The position numbers and the translations under genes are program-made. From the NCBI GenBank assembly GCA_905221605.1, contig CAJNDS010002590.1, forward strand, positions 683,918 to 747,917: 64,000 bases of DNA, given 5' to 3'. The DNA comes from Symbiodinium natans. Its lineage: Eukaryota > Sar > Dinophyceae > Suessiales > Symbiodiniaceae. Positions 45,720-58,752 of the stretch are shown one piece after another (the stretch's first letter is position 1; every line of letters begins with the position of its first letter). Under the pieces are notes generated by a model, which saw only the letters and a list, made by a program, of their open reading frames with translations, made no database searches and had not been told where the DNA came from.

Positions 45720-46517
45720 GGCAGTGTCTGCAAGCTTTCGGGGGCATTCGCATTCCTAAATAAGCGGGCATATTCAAGACCCGAAAAGGGGGAGCTAAAT
45801 AGCGTGGTTTGCGCTTCGGCAGCATCTTCATGAATCCATTGCGGGGCTGCAGACCAAGCTCCCGGCCTATCGGCTGGCGAGATCCTGGCGTGCCAGGCGC
45901 GCACGCGCAGCGTTTTGGAAGGTGGTGGTGGGAGGGAGTTTTCTGGGTGTAGGGAGGGATCTACGTTTTTTCGCGTTGAAAAATGATTGAAGGGGGGTTG
46001 CGGATGTCTGCTTCGGCCTCCAAGATTTATCAGGTCTGGGTCCCAGGTATGGGCTGTTTGGGGTCGGCTTGGTGCCTGCAAGCCTGGGACCAGAACTTCG
46101 TCTTGGGAGCAACACATGGTCCGGTGGGGTGGGAATGATTTCTGGGGGTCTCCGCGTCTCCTGGGATCACGCGGCAACCGCACACCGGCCACAGCACTCC
46201 GCTGGACTGATTGAGCTGATGGGCCGCTGTCGACAGGCACCCGAGGATGCGAGGATGCATCCGAGGCCACAAAAATGAGCTTCTGGGGCGCCGGTCGCAT
46301 CCAATCCGGGGTCAGGATTATTACTTCAGCCCGCGACATGTTGTTGTGCTAGATGGAAGTTAAATTTAGATCGCAACGAGCGGAGGGCCTGTGCATGCAG
46401 CGCTAGGGCTTGGGCTGTGCTGCTCCGGTCTTCAACACTACACAACGCCCGCACATGAGCTTCCACTTCAGTCTTCCAGTGGGCTGTTGGCCGAGCGGAC
46501 TCCAAAATGCGATCCAT
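45720..46517 (-). CDS. Exon-like segments of unrecognised protein(s)
   Basis: Three minus-strand segments have coding texture. At about 46335-46510 the read is MDRILESARPTAHWKTEVE, then a helix-rich HVRALCSVEDRSSTAQALAL. At about 46250-46335, in another frame, it is AEVIILTPDWMRPAPQKLIF. At about 45720-45900 it is GLEYARLFRNANAPESLQ and SPADRPGAW. The intervening 45.9-46.2 kb is of intron type. No family was recognised, and the exons may belong to more than one gene. Confidence 0.4.
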
Positions 46518-46519
46518 AC

Positions 46520-49400
46520 CTTTCTAGGGGTCTATAGAGGCTTCCTTCCAATTTCACGGGACCAGAAAATGAGAACTACCGAACCTAAGGACCTGCCAAA
46601 GTTAAAGGACAAGGAGGAGGACGCAAGGGAACCAGAGCTGGAGGATGGGATGCAGCTCTTGAATTCACAGAACAAAAACGAACACCGAACTGCACACCAA
46701 ACGCAAGAAGTGCGCCTGGCCTTCCGGTCCAGGAGCGGATCTGACTGCCCCATCCACAGGCTACCGCCAAGCTTTGTGGCTACAACCCGGACGACTGAGT
46801 TAAAAAATCTGCCAGCCTGCTCTCGCTGTTGCTGCTCGAGTATCTTGCTCAATTGAAACCACGCCACTGCTCTCTCAATGAAAAGCCGAGAAGTGCTCGG
46901 ACTCCTGGCCAATCAGCAGGCTGCAATCTCCAGCACTGTAACTTGGTAACTTTGTAGGTAGCGGCAGGCATCTGCAGTGAGGCCAGTCGTGTGACCCTTG
47001 TGCTTCCTGCGATGGCCCATCTCCGGCTTCCGAACATGCCCTCAATTCCTCTAAACTCTGGATGCCTAGGTGCAAAGCTTCAAGCTCACACTGCCAAAAG
47101 AAGCATCGCGACACGCAGCACGCAGAGCGCGGCCAGTCACCTCCCCGGGCTACGCTCCGACGCCCACGTCTTACCCGGATCCCACAAGAAGAGGCAGATT
47201 CCAGAAATGCGCACGTCACAACCATTGGGGGCACATTCTTCGGGGCATGCATGCGCTGCCTTGTGAAGCGCAACATGCTTAACCGGAGTAACTTGAGCAA
47301 CACCAACCTGCCCCCTCCAAAACTCCCCAGACCGTTCTCTGGGAAGCCCCGCAAGAGCCTCCCTTCCTCCTCCCCTCAAGCCCACACTAAACTGTCTGAA
47401 AGCATGGGCCAACTCCAGCTTCTGCGCATGCTCCTGGCTTTGGGTCTGAAAGCTCGGTTGGGAGCGGACTCGCTCACTGAAAAGTGAACACCATGGCGAA
47501 GAGTAATGCCCTCCCCTTGTCATACAACCCCGCCTGGCCCGATAATTATATAATACCTGTATGGAGAGCATCTATGGCGAAAAAGGGTGCGGGGATTGTT
47601 CTGACTATACCAAGGTGGGGAATGACAAAGGCACCCCAACACCCCTGATATCCTGTGATTGGCCAATGGCATTTTTCCTCTGCACTCGCCGGTACAGCTT
47701 TGGTCTAGGCTTCGGTGAAACGCTTGGGGCTGGGAATCTTGGACTTCGGAATATAGGGGTCGTGAAATCGGATCGTGGATGCGCTGCTCGTGGTTGCTTC
47801 ACATCGCCCCACTGGTTCGGATATCCACCCAGTACTACTCGTCATCCTACTGGTTCGAATACATTATTTCTATTCTCAATTCCACATTGATTAAGTGAAT
47901 CATTCCCACACACACACACCTATATGCAAATATGTCCAGAAATGAATGAAAGAGTATTTAATAGTGTGAAAGCGCTTTCACTGGCGGTGTCCGCAAGAGG
48001 AGGCAAGGCCTGAGACAGTCAAGGTGGCAAAGATGCAGAAGCGCCACCCTGCTGGGATTCGAGCTCGCGGACTTGCGGCTTGGTTCTGGGCAGGTACTTA
48101 AGTACACTGAGTACACGCACTACAGGACTCGCAGCACATTGGCGTAGGATAGGGCACAAGACCATCTAAGGGCCGCCCACGCATGCTGCCGCCGACCTTT
48201 GGTGCATCTTATAGTATCGAAACGGAAGCCCTGGTGCTACCGCTGAAGGCGCCGCGTAACAAGCATCTAGCATACCCCAATCGCAGGAATCCCCATCCAC
48301 ACGTAAGAACCATGAAGTTACGCCGATGCTGCTAATCCCCAAACTCACGCGCCCTTCACACGCAAACGCATGACGCACATACCCCAACGACACCAAAGTC
48401 CCACGCCACGATGTGGCTTTCGGCGATGTCTGCGAACCCACTTACTACCTGAACCCGAAGCACACACACACACATACACACCTCCGGGCTCAACGCCTTC
48501 CTTTTTCGGCCAACTTCTCCAGCGCGGCACGCCTCAGCGAACACAGAATCAGTTGGAGCCAAGCCAGGCCCTGTTGCCAACACCAGAATCTAAAGCATGG
48601 GCAAGCTGAACCAAGCATAACTAAACAACCTCAGTCGAGCAATTCGTGAACATCCACCAAAACTGGTACACCCACTGCCTGCTGACAGTGGTTTTGGGCT
48701 TAGTCTCGGCCGCAGTCATCAGCCCCAAGATTTGAGCAACTAATGTCAGGGGGGGCACGAGCTCGCACATGGCGCAACCTAGGAACCCAGAAAATGAGAA
48801 CAACGGTTGGCCGGGAGTTTAGATGTCCACCCGACGCAGCGCGAAGGGAAGGAACAAATACTAGAGCTTCATCACGTACCTTGTTTGGAAGCAATGTAGG
48901 CCTCAGGACTGCTCCCGAATCCACACGAAGGGTCCCAAACCATTAGAAAGTTGCTGCTGGGCCAAAACCTGAGCAATCCTCTTCATCTGACTATGGTCCG
49001 AGCCAGGCTCCCAGAACTTGGGACATGATCGCCTCGGAGACTCGAAATGCTTGAGCCAAGAACGCTTCACGAGTCACGAGTGACCGGGCGCAAACTGTTC
49101 TACGTCAAAGGCAAACTGAGCTGGTACTGGGAATATTAGCCAGGCGCCCAGGGAGGGTCCAATGTCAAGAGGCCCAAGAATCAAACATCGGCGCGTCTCT
49201 TTTTAATGCATGAGCCAATCGCATTCGCGATGCTTCGGGTTGATGGGGCTGGATGGGCCATCTGACATTGGGGGTGCCTCACCGGCACGTAGAGAGCCCA
49301 TGAAGTGGCCAGTCTTGCAGGTGCTTCTAGCAGCTGCATGACACTGCAAACTTGGGGTTTGGAGTTTGGGGCTTAATTATACACCACAACCGCCTCTCAC
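46520..49400. other. No gene recognised with confidence
   Basis: A few minus-strand segments look weakly coding: near 46975-47080 (CELEALHLGIQSLEELRACS) and near 47370-47440 (a QSQEHAQKLELAHAFRQF segment). No splice chain could be built. A short ACAC run occurs near 48460-48480. Confidence 0.4.
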
Positions 49401-49404
49401 CCTA

Positions 49405-51836
49405 CTACGCAAGAGACTGGAGTGCCTCCCGGCGTGCCTGGAGAACGGCGGGGCGCGTCTCTGGCCAGATCCCGCGGGGCCTCAGAGCTGCAGCCGCGGA
49501 GCTTTTGCCTTCGCCAGTCATGCGGCCCAACGCCTGCGCCGCGCTGAGCGCCACCTCCTCGCTGCGATGCGTCAGAAGGGGGGCCAGAAGAGCGCTCAGC
49601 TCCTGCTGCCTGTACTCACTGTACTCCGAACTCAGCTCTGATCTTGCTAAGGCCTCCAGGCCCAGAAGGACATTATCACGCTCTTGGCTCTGAAGACTGC
49701 GCACCAGGCAGTCGAAGGGAACCACGTCTTCAGCCAGTACTCTCAGTGCTTCCCGCTGCACGTAGACGTCGCTCTCCTCTGAGTACTTCAGCGCCGCATT
49801 CCGGACGCCTTCGTCTTTGGCGAAAGGCATCAGGAGGGATAGGGCCAAGCACCGTAGAAAGGGCTCCTCCGCCGCTTGGAGGAGGGACGCCTTGATGTCC
49901 TCTTTCTGATCAGGCTCCAGGCCTTCGAGGCCTTTAGCGCTGAGGTCCAGTGCCCTCATCGCAGCCTCTTTCGTCCAGGAAAACTCCTCGCTCTTGATGA
50001 GCCCCAGCCTGGACCACCATTTCGCTTTTTGATGGGCACAACTTATGCTTCCTCATGTAGAAGGACCCGCCTGAAAGAATGCAGATTCTAGTGCGAATAG
50101 CGCACTTTGATTCTACGCAAAGCCAAAAGGAGCCGAGCAGCAGAAGCAGGTTGGCGAGTTCCGGGGCCTTCTTGGGAATGACTGCAAACGTCCTGCGGCA
50201 TTGGTGCCGGAGGAGGTCGTTCTGGCACTTGAAGCCTTTGCTGCACTTGTGCTGTTGGAATCTGAGGCTTGACCCCCCAACAGGCTTCGGTATTTTAGGC
50301 ACCTCCAGGAACCACGAACCATCACAAAGCCCAAAACTCTGCCCCGCGATCCGGGCGCCCTCACACAGTTGCACCAGGGTCTCATGCTCCGCCCCTCCGT
50401 GGTCGCGCGCCAGTCGGACCAGGCGCTCCGGGGCCTTTGGGCGCTCCCACCACGTGGGAGCGGCAAGGCAAAGCCGGGCCAAAATCCTCACTGCAGTTGC
50501 AGGGGTGAGAAGGATAGACTAAACGGAATCAGGGTGTACTGTATAGGGTTGAGTCTGGCTGAGGGAAACAAAGCCATGGAATCACTCTTGTAACAATATG
50601 TAACAATCAAGCCCCTCTCGAATTGCAGGGTGTTCGTGTCTTTTGTTTTGGCTGGCCTTGTGAGGTGCCGAATGGCCTTTTGGAAGAAGCTCCGGCTCGT
50701 CTGGTCCAGCTGGTCCAGGAGCTTCATGGTCCCGGTGACCGGCGCCCTGGGGAAACTGAAGGCGATCTCCGGACTCCGGACTAGGGCTCCGCAGGGCTTA
50801 TGGTTCAGAATGATTTTCGGGTTAAGCTGCCCCAAATCGGACCACATCTCCCTCTCCCCCCCCCTCCCGCCAGTTGGAGTCGGCAGTCTTCAGGATGGGC
50901 TCCGCCTTCTCGATGAAGCTGAGAAGCGGCTTCAGCACCTGAACCTCGTCGGGGACCGCGAGCTGCCGGGTCTCTTCAAGGATCCTTGGCTCCAAAGAAG
51001 TCCTCACCTCTGAGAGGAGCGCCACAACACCCCTGCAGCTTACGCCTCAACAAGAGCCTTCTTGGGCTGTCCAAGGAACACCTCCCTGAATCTGCAAGAT
51101 GTCGCATCCTGTCACGGGCAATGCGAGTCCCCCCTCCCCCCCTGCATCGAATCTGGGGTCCTTTCGTCTTTCGTAGAGTTCCCCGAATTTAGGGAACTGC
51201 CCAAATATGTTTTCTCTCGCGGCGGCAGTGCAACGTCTGTGTTCTGGGGCCTGACTTCCTTCTGACCCTGCCACGGACCAAGCCCTTCAAAACCCTGAAC
51301 TCTCAAACAACTCACTCAACCCTTAAACCCCTAGACCCTTAACAAAACTAAACCTTGAAACCCAACTCACACACCCCCTGAACTGTTTCAAGCCCTGCCT
51401 CAAACTGCCTTAACCTCCACCTCGCCGGGCCTTCTTCAGCTCGGCGCACAGGGCCTCCAGGGCTTGAAGGCGGGAGCCCTCCGAGACGCGGACCAGGGAC
51501 TGGGCCACCTTCAGGAGGTCGTCCCTGCGATGCTTCTGGGGTCTTTTGGGGGGTTTCGGCTCGGGGTTTGGGCTGCTCTCTTCATTCTTTTTTTGGTAGG
51601 GCGGGGGGCGGGGGTCGGCAAACTACTGAAGGGATCTCGTTCGGACCAACCTTCTTTCCAGGTGTGAGTTTAAGACCCAGACTACCCCCAGTTGCCTTCA
51701 GTTCCAGGAATCCATACGTAGAAACTGATCTGATCTCGTCTTGAGGCAAACTTCTCCAAGTCGTTCTGCCGAGTTTCCCGGAGACGTGGCCAAGCGCTGC
51801 CAGCAGGGCTTGCACCAGCGTCTCCTCCTCTCCTGG
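49405..51836 (-). CDS. HEAT-repeat-like protein, 3' part, several exons
   Basis: Minus-strand exons: about 51766-51836 (LVQALLAALGHVSGK), 51431-51524 (DDLLKVAQSLVRVSEGSRL, ending AAG before gcccgg), about 51146-51204 (FPKFGELYERRKDPRF), about 50872-51032 (ALLSEVRTSLEPRILEETRQ), about 50650-50810 (TGTMKLLDQLDQTSRSFFQK), about 50345-50494 (ILARLCLAAPTWWERPKAPE) and 49405-50008. The last encodes about 200 residues: LIKSEEFSWTKEAAMRALDL, then YVQREALRVLAEDVVP, LGLEALARSELSSEYSEYRQ and EEVALSAAQALGRM, and ends SLQSLA-stop. Paired amphipathic helices with repeated ALxxLA/AAQALG signatures indicate HEAT or armadillo-like repeats, usually protein-binding solenoids. Some junction phases are unverified. 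No specific orthologue was recognised. Confidence 0.65.
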
Positions 51837-52531
51837 TGTGGGCTTGAAGCCTTTAAAGGGGCCTTAGGAGTGGAGGGTGTGTTGAAAGAGAGCACTACAG
51901 GCTTGAAGGAAGCCCACCTGTCGCAAGCTGAGCTCTGGAAGGCGGAACGGGAACACCACGCCCACTTGACAATCATCACCAGCACCCAGAACACAGCACA
52001 AAACAACTAAAAGCCACCCCTTCAAGACCCTTCAAGACGCCATGAAGAAAACCTTCTGCTTTGCCTTCGCGTCCTTCCAATTACTGGGGGGGCTCCTTGT
52101 GCCAGCTCAGCCGCCCAAGCACTAGCACGTGCAAGAACCCAGGCGGGCTGCGTCGGGTCCAGGTAAGCCAAGAGGCCCTCAGGACTTGGCAGGACAGTAC
52201 AGGGGATGCTGTTGTTCGCCCTTCAGCGCTTCAGCCCCGGCAAGCCCTAGACACGCCAATCCTAAAACCCCAACATAACCCCCCATCAACCTCGAAGGCT
52301 CCACATGGCCTCCATCAAGCCGGCATGGTCCCGCTCATTGACCAGGGCAAGTGCCTGTCTTGAGTTCGAAGTAGCTTTGGAGCTCTTTCGGGTTTGGGGT
52401 GGAGGACACCCTTTTCAGCTGGGGCTGAAGCAGAGTTGCTCTTCGGTTTAGGGTTGAAAAAACTCTCCTATGGCACTTGTGGTACTTGTGGTTCTTGGGC
52501 GCAAGGTTCGCAGATGCACGGTCAAAGGTTT

Positions 52532-52585
52532 GCTATACATATATATATATATATATACATATATGTACATACATACATATTTATT
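52532..52585. repeat. TA/ATACAT microsatellite
   Basis: ATATATAT run followed by ACATACATAC, between HEAT-like exons. Confidence 0.9.
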
Positions 52586-53284
52586 TAGGGTCTAGAGCGA
52601 TTGGGTTTTGGGGGTTTTGGGGGTTTGGCGACTTTGGGGGTTTGAGGATTTGGGGGATTGAGGGTTTGGGGGTCTGAGGATTTGGGGGTTTAGAGGCTTC
52701 ATGGGGTTTACAGGTTTGGGGATTTGGAGTGTAAAGCTGCAGGTTGCGGCGGAAAGTTGCAGCTTTGCCAGCACTTGTCCGTATTAAGCCGTGAACTATA
52801 GGGTTGCCGGCATGTCACAGCGATGTCGACTGCAACATGAAGCACTCTAGCCGCGCGCGAAGCTCGTAAGCTGCCAAGTGCACCACTTCCAGCATTTGCC
52901 GGCGTTCTCGACACTGCAAACAGATCAAGCATTCTGAACGTTCGCAAGGCTCCAAGTCTTGCACACACCCGCATTCCCAGCATTTACTCCGGAAAACTTC
53001 CGAAGCCGGCCGTAGCTGGAGTTGGGAGCAGGCTGGCCTTCCACCTTCAACCTTGAATTGAACACATGCTTGCTTCCTGTCGTTGTGTCTTCGGCAAAAG
53101 TTTGCAAATTGGGGGCTGCGCCCCCACCCGCCCCCGCGCTAAAGTGGTGACGGTGCGTCATCTTTGTCATTGAATTTGCGTCCGCCGGCCCCCATCCCCC
53201 AAACTGGGTCTACTTCGCGAAAGACATGTCACCGAGGGCTGATCAAAGATCCTTTAAACACAAATCCAGACTTGCCCCTGAAGC

Positions 53285-56200
53285 CCTGTTGGGACCTGCC
53301 CGAGGCAGTCGACGGAGGAGCCAGACCGGTCTTTAAAGAGACTCCCCCCCAGTAGGAGCTGGATCGTTTGGGGTAGGTCGGCAGCTGGAAGCAGCTCCTT
53401 GAACGCGTCCAGGCAGAAGGATGAATTCCTCGGCTGAACTTAGGGTTCAGGATGCTTTGTTCTGCGAGGTTGCGCAGCTAGGGTTCAGTGATGTTATGCG
53501 TCGGGTTCAGGGGTTGAGGTTGAGAAAGTGCTGCCGCACTCTCAGACCGGAAATCACAACCCTCAAGGCTGTTCTGATTGCCGGCGCCTTTTTCAGGTAC
53601 GAAGACCTTGTTTGTATAACAGGACACTCATTCTTACCCACTCTGTTCCTGGGTGGACCGCCACAGACAGGCCGATATATCTGCGAGGAGCTAGGCCCAA
53701 AACTTAGCGCAACCTATTATAAGAAGGGCCTCAACCCCCTAAACCCGAAAGCATACAATACGTGACCCTCCGAAGTGCAGCCTGGACGCTGCTCGACGCC
53801 CGTCACAATGCTGGCGAAGACCTGGTGGCTGATAGCTCAAAACCCAAGCAGGGCCCTATAAATCCCCAAGATCAAACACCAAAGTCCCAAGTTATAAACC
53901 GTGGCCCTGAACCGTGAACTAAGAGATAAACCCTATGAATGTAAACCCCTGGATGTTTTAGAAGCCCTAGAATATAGACCCTATAAAGCCCCGAAAGCCC
54001 CCCCACCTGGGGGCTGTCGGATCCGAGGTAGAGAGCCGCCTTGACGCCGAACCTGGGCTTGGCGCGGCTCAGGTCTTGTCAGTAGGTTTATTTGGGTGTT
54101 TATTTGGGGTGCTTACTTGGGTGCTTATAGAGCTTTGAGGATTTGTTAGAGGGTATTTATAGGGTTTATGGGGTTAGCATGCAACCGACACAAGCATGGC
54201 ATGGGAGAATAACGACTTCTTGTAGAGAGGTTGCTGCTTGGATGTGTTGAAGTCACTCCGCTGAGCACGTCAAGAGGCGCATGCCCACCCATGCGTATAC
54301 ACATCCGTTGCCATTACCACATGACAAAAACGCAAGTTGAAACACCGAAAAGCCCGAAACCCACATGTTAGAGGCCTTGTGAAGCAGCTCACAGATCACG
54401 GAGCAAGCAGCAAACTTAAGTTCAGGGGGGGCGAAGGTACCGCTGGTCCGAGTTCAACAAGCTGCGAGGGACTCATGGGCGTAGAAGTGTGGGCTGGCCG
54501 TCAAGAACATGGACAGCACTTCCGGCCCAGGACTACAGATGCGCTTGAGGGACCTCGGGGCAAAGGCTGGGAGGGAGGCTGAGGGTGCCTACACGGTTCA
54601 CGGTCCGCTGCCTTTTAAAGATTCAAGGTCACTGCTTGAAATCCAAAGCCTGGGGCCAGCTGGACATTGAAGAGAGCCTCGTAAGAATCCCTACAGTATT
54701 TCCTGGGTGGCTTGTGCATCGCCCACTTGCCGCATGGTTTGGTAGCAGAACTTTCATATGAAGTTTTAAATGCTACTGTACTGTATGTGCACATCATGGG
54801 GGCCTCAAGGGTCATTGTACTGGGAATCGTGAGAATCATGAGGCTCTCTCTGGATACTGCTGCAAATGTTGGCAGTGTAAAGTCGATCGCGCTCCATGAC
54901 TCTAATCTCACATCCCTGAAGTGCTTGAAATGATATAGTAGCTAGCAGTTTTCTTGAAGCGAATTGGGATCTCCGGTGTCGGGCTCTTGGAAAGGCCTGT
55001 CCGGCTGTCAGAGAATTTGAGGCCCGGGAGAGGCCAAATCATGATGATGTCTTTTGCGGGACCGCTCCAAGTTTAGCTTCTAACTTCTTCAACCGTCGCA
55101 AACCCTAACTTTGCGGGGGGAGCGCTACCTCTACCAAAGAGAGACATAAACCTGGACTGAGCCCCCGCCAAGGCACTGAAATGCGGCCTCGGCCGTGTGC
55201 CATCCTCCCCAGCACTGGCACAGAGCTGGGATGCTCCTCTCGGGGCACTTCTCCCCAAGCGCTCCCAGTGCGAGGACCGCCTCGCAGGGCTTTCGGCCCT
55301 TGGAGAATTACTTGGTAGGGAAACCTGAAACCATCTGAAACCCATTTAGTTCTAGAGCCGGGATTCAGGGGTCGTTTGGAGTTGTGGGGCAAGCCAAGGC
55401 CGCCTCCAGTCTGGCCTCTCGCCCACCAGAATCGATGGCCTGAAAGGCAGGCTCCAGGTCTGCGAGGAGGGCCAAGTGCAGGGCGCCTGCCGCAGAGCGA
55501 AGACCGCAGGAAGTTAAGATAGATTTTTGGGCTTAAGCTTGGGGATCTAATTATAGTCCACGATTCCTAGATCCGGGACTCAGAAAGGCTCTGTGACCGT
55601 CCCAAGCCCTGAAACCTCCCTGACCTTCAGAGCCCAAGGTCTCCGAGCAGTAGACGCTCAAGGGGGCCATGTCCTCGTCGGCTCATTGATCAAGGTTTGA
55701 GCCTTGGGGTGTTTGGGTGGTTGTGGGCACCATGCCTCCGGGTCTGCGGCATAGACTTCGGAGCCTTGTGAGGTTCAAAGGTCTTGGGCGGAGGGGTTTG
55801 AAGGCAAGCATCATGCAGCTCAACGCTCCCCAGCGCCGCGCCAACGTGCGGGGCAATGGATTGTTGCGCTTCCTCTTGGGGTTGCTGGCTTTCAGCGTGT
55901 GCCCAACAAGCCATGAGGGGAGTAGCTCCAGATATCATCTACCTAAAGGGATCCGCGAAAGCCCCAAACACGGGAAGTATCCCAGTGAAGGCCTGGAAGT
56001 TCTTAGAGTCTTAGAGGGTGGTTTGGGATTGCAAGCTTCGGGCCGGAAGGAAAGAAGGAGTTTCCTAGTGGCTTACAGGGTTTTTTGGGGTATTTCCGCC
56101 TGGTGGATTTTCAAGACTTCCGCCGCAAAGATGCAGAGGACCGAGCACAGTGCCTCGGCTTTCGCGTGTCTCCCGCGTCCCGCGAGCAAGGAAACTCACT

Positions 56201-56545
56201 TTCAAGCTCTCCGAAACCCTCACCCTCAACCCCATGCCCTCAAGCCCAAACCCGAAATTCTACACATTCTAAACATTCTGAACATTCTACGCCCTAAACC
56301 CTAAGCCCTGCAACCCTATAAACCCTATAAACCCTATAAACCCTATAAACCCTATGAACCCTATAAACCCTATAAACCCGATAAACCCTATCAACCCTAT
56401 CAACCCGATAAACCCTATAAACCCTATCAGCCCGAAACCTCGTTCCCCCACCTCCTCCCTGCAGACTCGCGACGCTGACTTTGGACAGGCTCTTCGAGGC
56501 CGTGTCACCTCCCAGCTCCTCCCAGGTGCTCCTCTCCAGGGGCTT
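53285..56545 (-). CDS. Further HEAT-like exons upstream of the 49.4-51.8 kb gene
   Basis: Minus-strand segments with coding texture: about 56460-56545 (LERSTWEELGGDTASKSLSK), about 55390-55515 (AAGALHLALLADLEPAFQ), about 55175-55310 (CEAVLALGALGEKCPERSIP, then TAEAAFQCLG), about 54005-54080 (KPRFGVKAALYLGSDSPQ) and about 53285-53415 (LDAFKELLPAADLPQTIQLL). AVLALGALGE...IPALCQC...AAFQCLG is a clear two-helix HEAT/PBS-lyase-like repeat. They may be the 5' part of the gene ending at 49405 or a neighbouring gene of the same type. The splice chain was not completed. Confidence 0.5.
56287..56430. repeat. 9-bp array CCCTATAAA, a telomere-word variant
   Basis: About 14 tandem units of CCCTATAAA with CCCTATCAA and CCCGATAAA variants. 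It equals the CCCTAAA heptamer with an inserted TA. It yields an artificial Asn-Pro-Ile / Phe-Ile-Gly peptide repeat on the two strands. Confidence 0.95.
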
Positions 56546-56589
56546 CAGGGGCCCTTAAGGCTTAGAATGGCTTAGAGGACTGTAGGGTT

Positions 56590-58435
56590 TAGGGTTTAGG
56601 GTTTATAGGGTATAGGATTTAGGGTTAAGACTCAAGACCCAAAAACTTGGCGCTTGAGCCTTGTGGGAGTGTAGGGCTTGAAGGGTGCTGAGGAGTTCTT
56701 GGGGGGGGCCTCCCACCCCCGCCGCGACTCCTGGCCAATTTCACCTGCGGAGCACGGCTTAGCGGCTTAGCGGCTGAGCTGGCTTCGCGGCTGAGCGGGC
56801 TTGAACGCAAACCCAAACCACCAAACTTAACAACGTAGCGTCTGAGGGCTTTTGGTGTTAGGCGATTGCGCTCTAGCTTGGCCAAGACTCGGGAAAGAGC
56901 TGAGAATCACCGAAGGAGAGGCTTCACTGGTGGCCGCTTCCGGGGGTTCGTGTTAATTGACTCCTGACCTCCCACGGGACCCAGAACGGCGCCTGCTACC
57001 CACATTCTAGCCACTGCCCCCGAAGCCCGGAGTTTCACAATGCAAGCCTAACTGTCGAGAGCCCAACGTCCTCAAAAACGAACAGCACTCACAGAATCAC
57101 GCGTGAACCTGGACCCCACGTACGTAAATTGGGAAATACGGGCCTTCCTTGAAAAAATGCTGGCCTTCCTTTCCTCCAGCTCCCCAGAAACCGCCGACGC
57201 CACGATGCAACGCAAGTTCTCTCCTTGGCTGTGACCGGTGTTGTAGGGTGTTGCAACCTGGACCCTCCCATTCCATAAGCTCACGCTATTTGGGTCATAT
57301 GCATTCTGAGCCCTAATCCCCAAAAATGTATCAGAGCCGGTCAACACAGGTGCACCCCAAACTTCCCAAACCGCAGCAAACCAGCCCAGTCACGGAAGGA
57401 CATGTAGTCTCCAAGCATGGTTTTGCCTCGGGAAAGGCTTTGGGGCTTTTCAGGTGGAGCAGACTGTATCTGATTCGCGATGAAGTTGAAGTTGTGATGA
57501 AGGCCTGCATAAGAACCAACCACATCCTAAAGAGCCCAGCACCCCGAAGCTGAGGAATATACTACTGCAAACTATACAGGGGTAATCATTGAAGGGGTAT
57601 TGAGATGTCTGGGATTGCTATACCCAGAAACATCTGGCACTTGAAGTCGCATGATGGGGCCTACATCCTCCCTCGGTTCCATAGAAACCTAGGATAAGAG
57701 GCAGGGCACCCTTGCGGACTGTACTTGGATTTAGTTCAGTTTATAAGCTATCAGAGATCCGCATTGTCATAGGAACCCCAACTGGGACCATAGTTTCGGG
57801 AGTTTTTCCATGTGGAGGTCACATAAGGTTCCAGCACTGCTGTTTCCCCAAAGAAAGTACAGCGACCCGCTGAGCAGGGTAAACTCGGCCAGGTCTCATT
57901 CCCTCCAGCTGCAATCCGCGAACTTGGTTTTCTTCAGCGACAGTTGGCCGAAGGACAGTGCTTTGGGACTCGCGGCCAGAAGCTGTAGGATCATCACGAC
58001 GGACGTGAAGCAAAGTCTTGGTGGCCTTGCCATAGCCCTCACCTGCAGCAAGACCCAAAACGCAGAGGTTCCCCTAAGGATCTCCTGCTCCCCTACCTCT
58101 AGAAAAAGCAAACAAAAGTTCAGCTTTTCGCACATTCAGCGGCCCTTAGGACCGTCGCAGGAAATCCAGACCTTTCTGGAGCGACAACAATTTATCGCAA
58201 GTTCCAACCTAAGGGCGTTGAGAAGGGCAAAGCGGGGAGGGGCAAGGCGGGGGGGGGGGGGGGGGTGGGTCCAGACTATGTTGACAACAGTTTCTTCTGT
58301 TTTGTCCAGTACTTTCCTTTAGTATTTTTGGGGAGGGAGAGGGGGGGGAGGGGGGGGGAATGTCCGGTCCGAAGTTGGGATCCCCAGTCAATCACCCCCC
58401 CCCCCCCCAAAAAAAAAAAAAAAAAACGCTTGTGA
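56590..58435. other. No gene recognised
   Basis: Telomere-like array near 56582-56630, several G-runs (58243-58265) and a C-run/A-run pair (58396-58426). Minus-strand frames around 57.07-57.35 and 57.9-58.1 kb are possible exons but not distinctive. Confidence 0.4.
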
Positions 58436-58439
58436 AGGT

Positions 58440-58752
58440 GGGCCTCGGTATACATGTTCTTCTCAATGCGCTCCAAGAGGTTCTCAAGCTGCTGGGTGAG
58501 ATGGGGCATGCTGCGCTCGAAGATCAGCCTCTTGGAGACGTTGTGTAGGACCAGCCTCGGTGGCTCGGACGTCCTTCAACTTGGAGCTTCATGGGTAGTT
58601 AAAAACGATGGTCTTTACATTCTAACCCTGCTGACCCTACTTTCAGCTACCCATGAGACTTCGAGAAAGGATTCACGCACATCCTCGAGCATCTCTTGGA
58701 GAGCCCATGAATCAAAGAGATTGCTCACCTGGCGACCTCCCAGACTTTTCTG
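58440..58752 (-). CDS. Two exons of an unrecognised helical protein
   Basis: Minus-strand segments at about 58660-58752 (GRQVSNLFDSWALQEMLEDV, then RESFLE) and about 58440-58560 (RLVLHNVSKRLIFERSMPHL, then TQQLENLLERIEKNM). The second is strongly amphipathic and could form a coiled coil. The intron between them is about 0.1 kb. No family was recognised. They lie upstream of the HEAT-like exons on the same strand and could belong to that gene. Confidence 0.5.
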
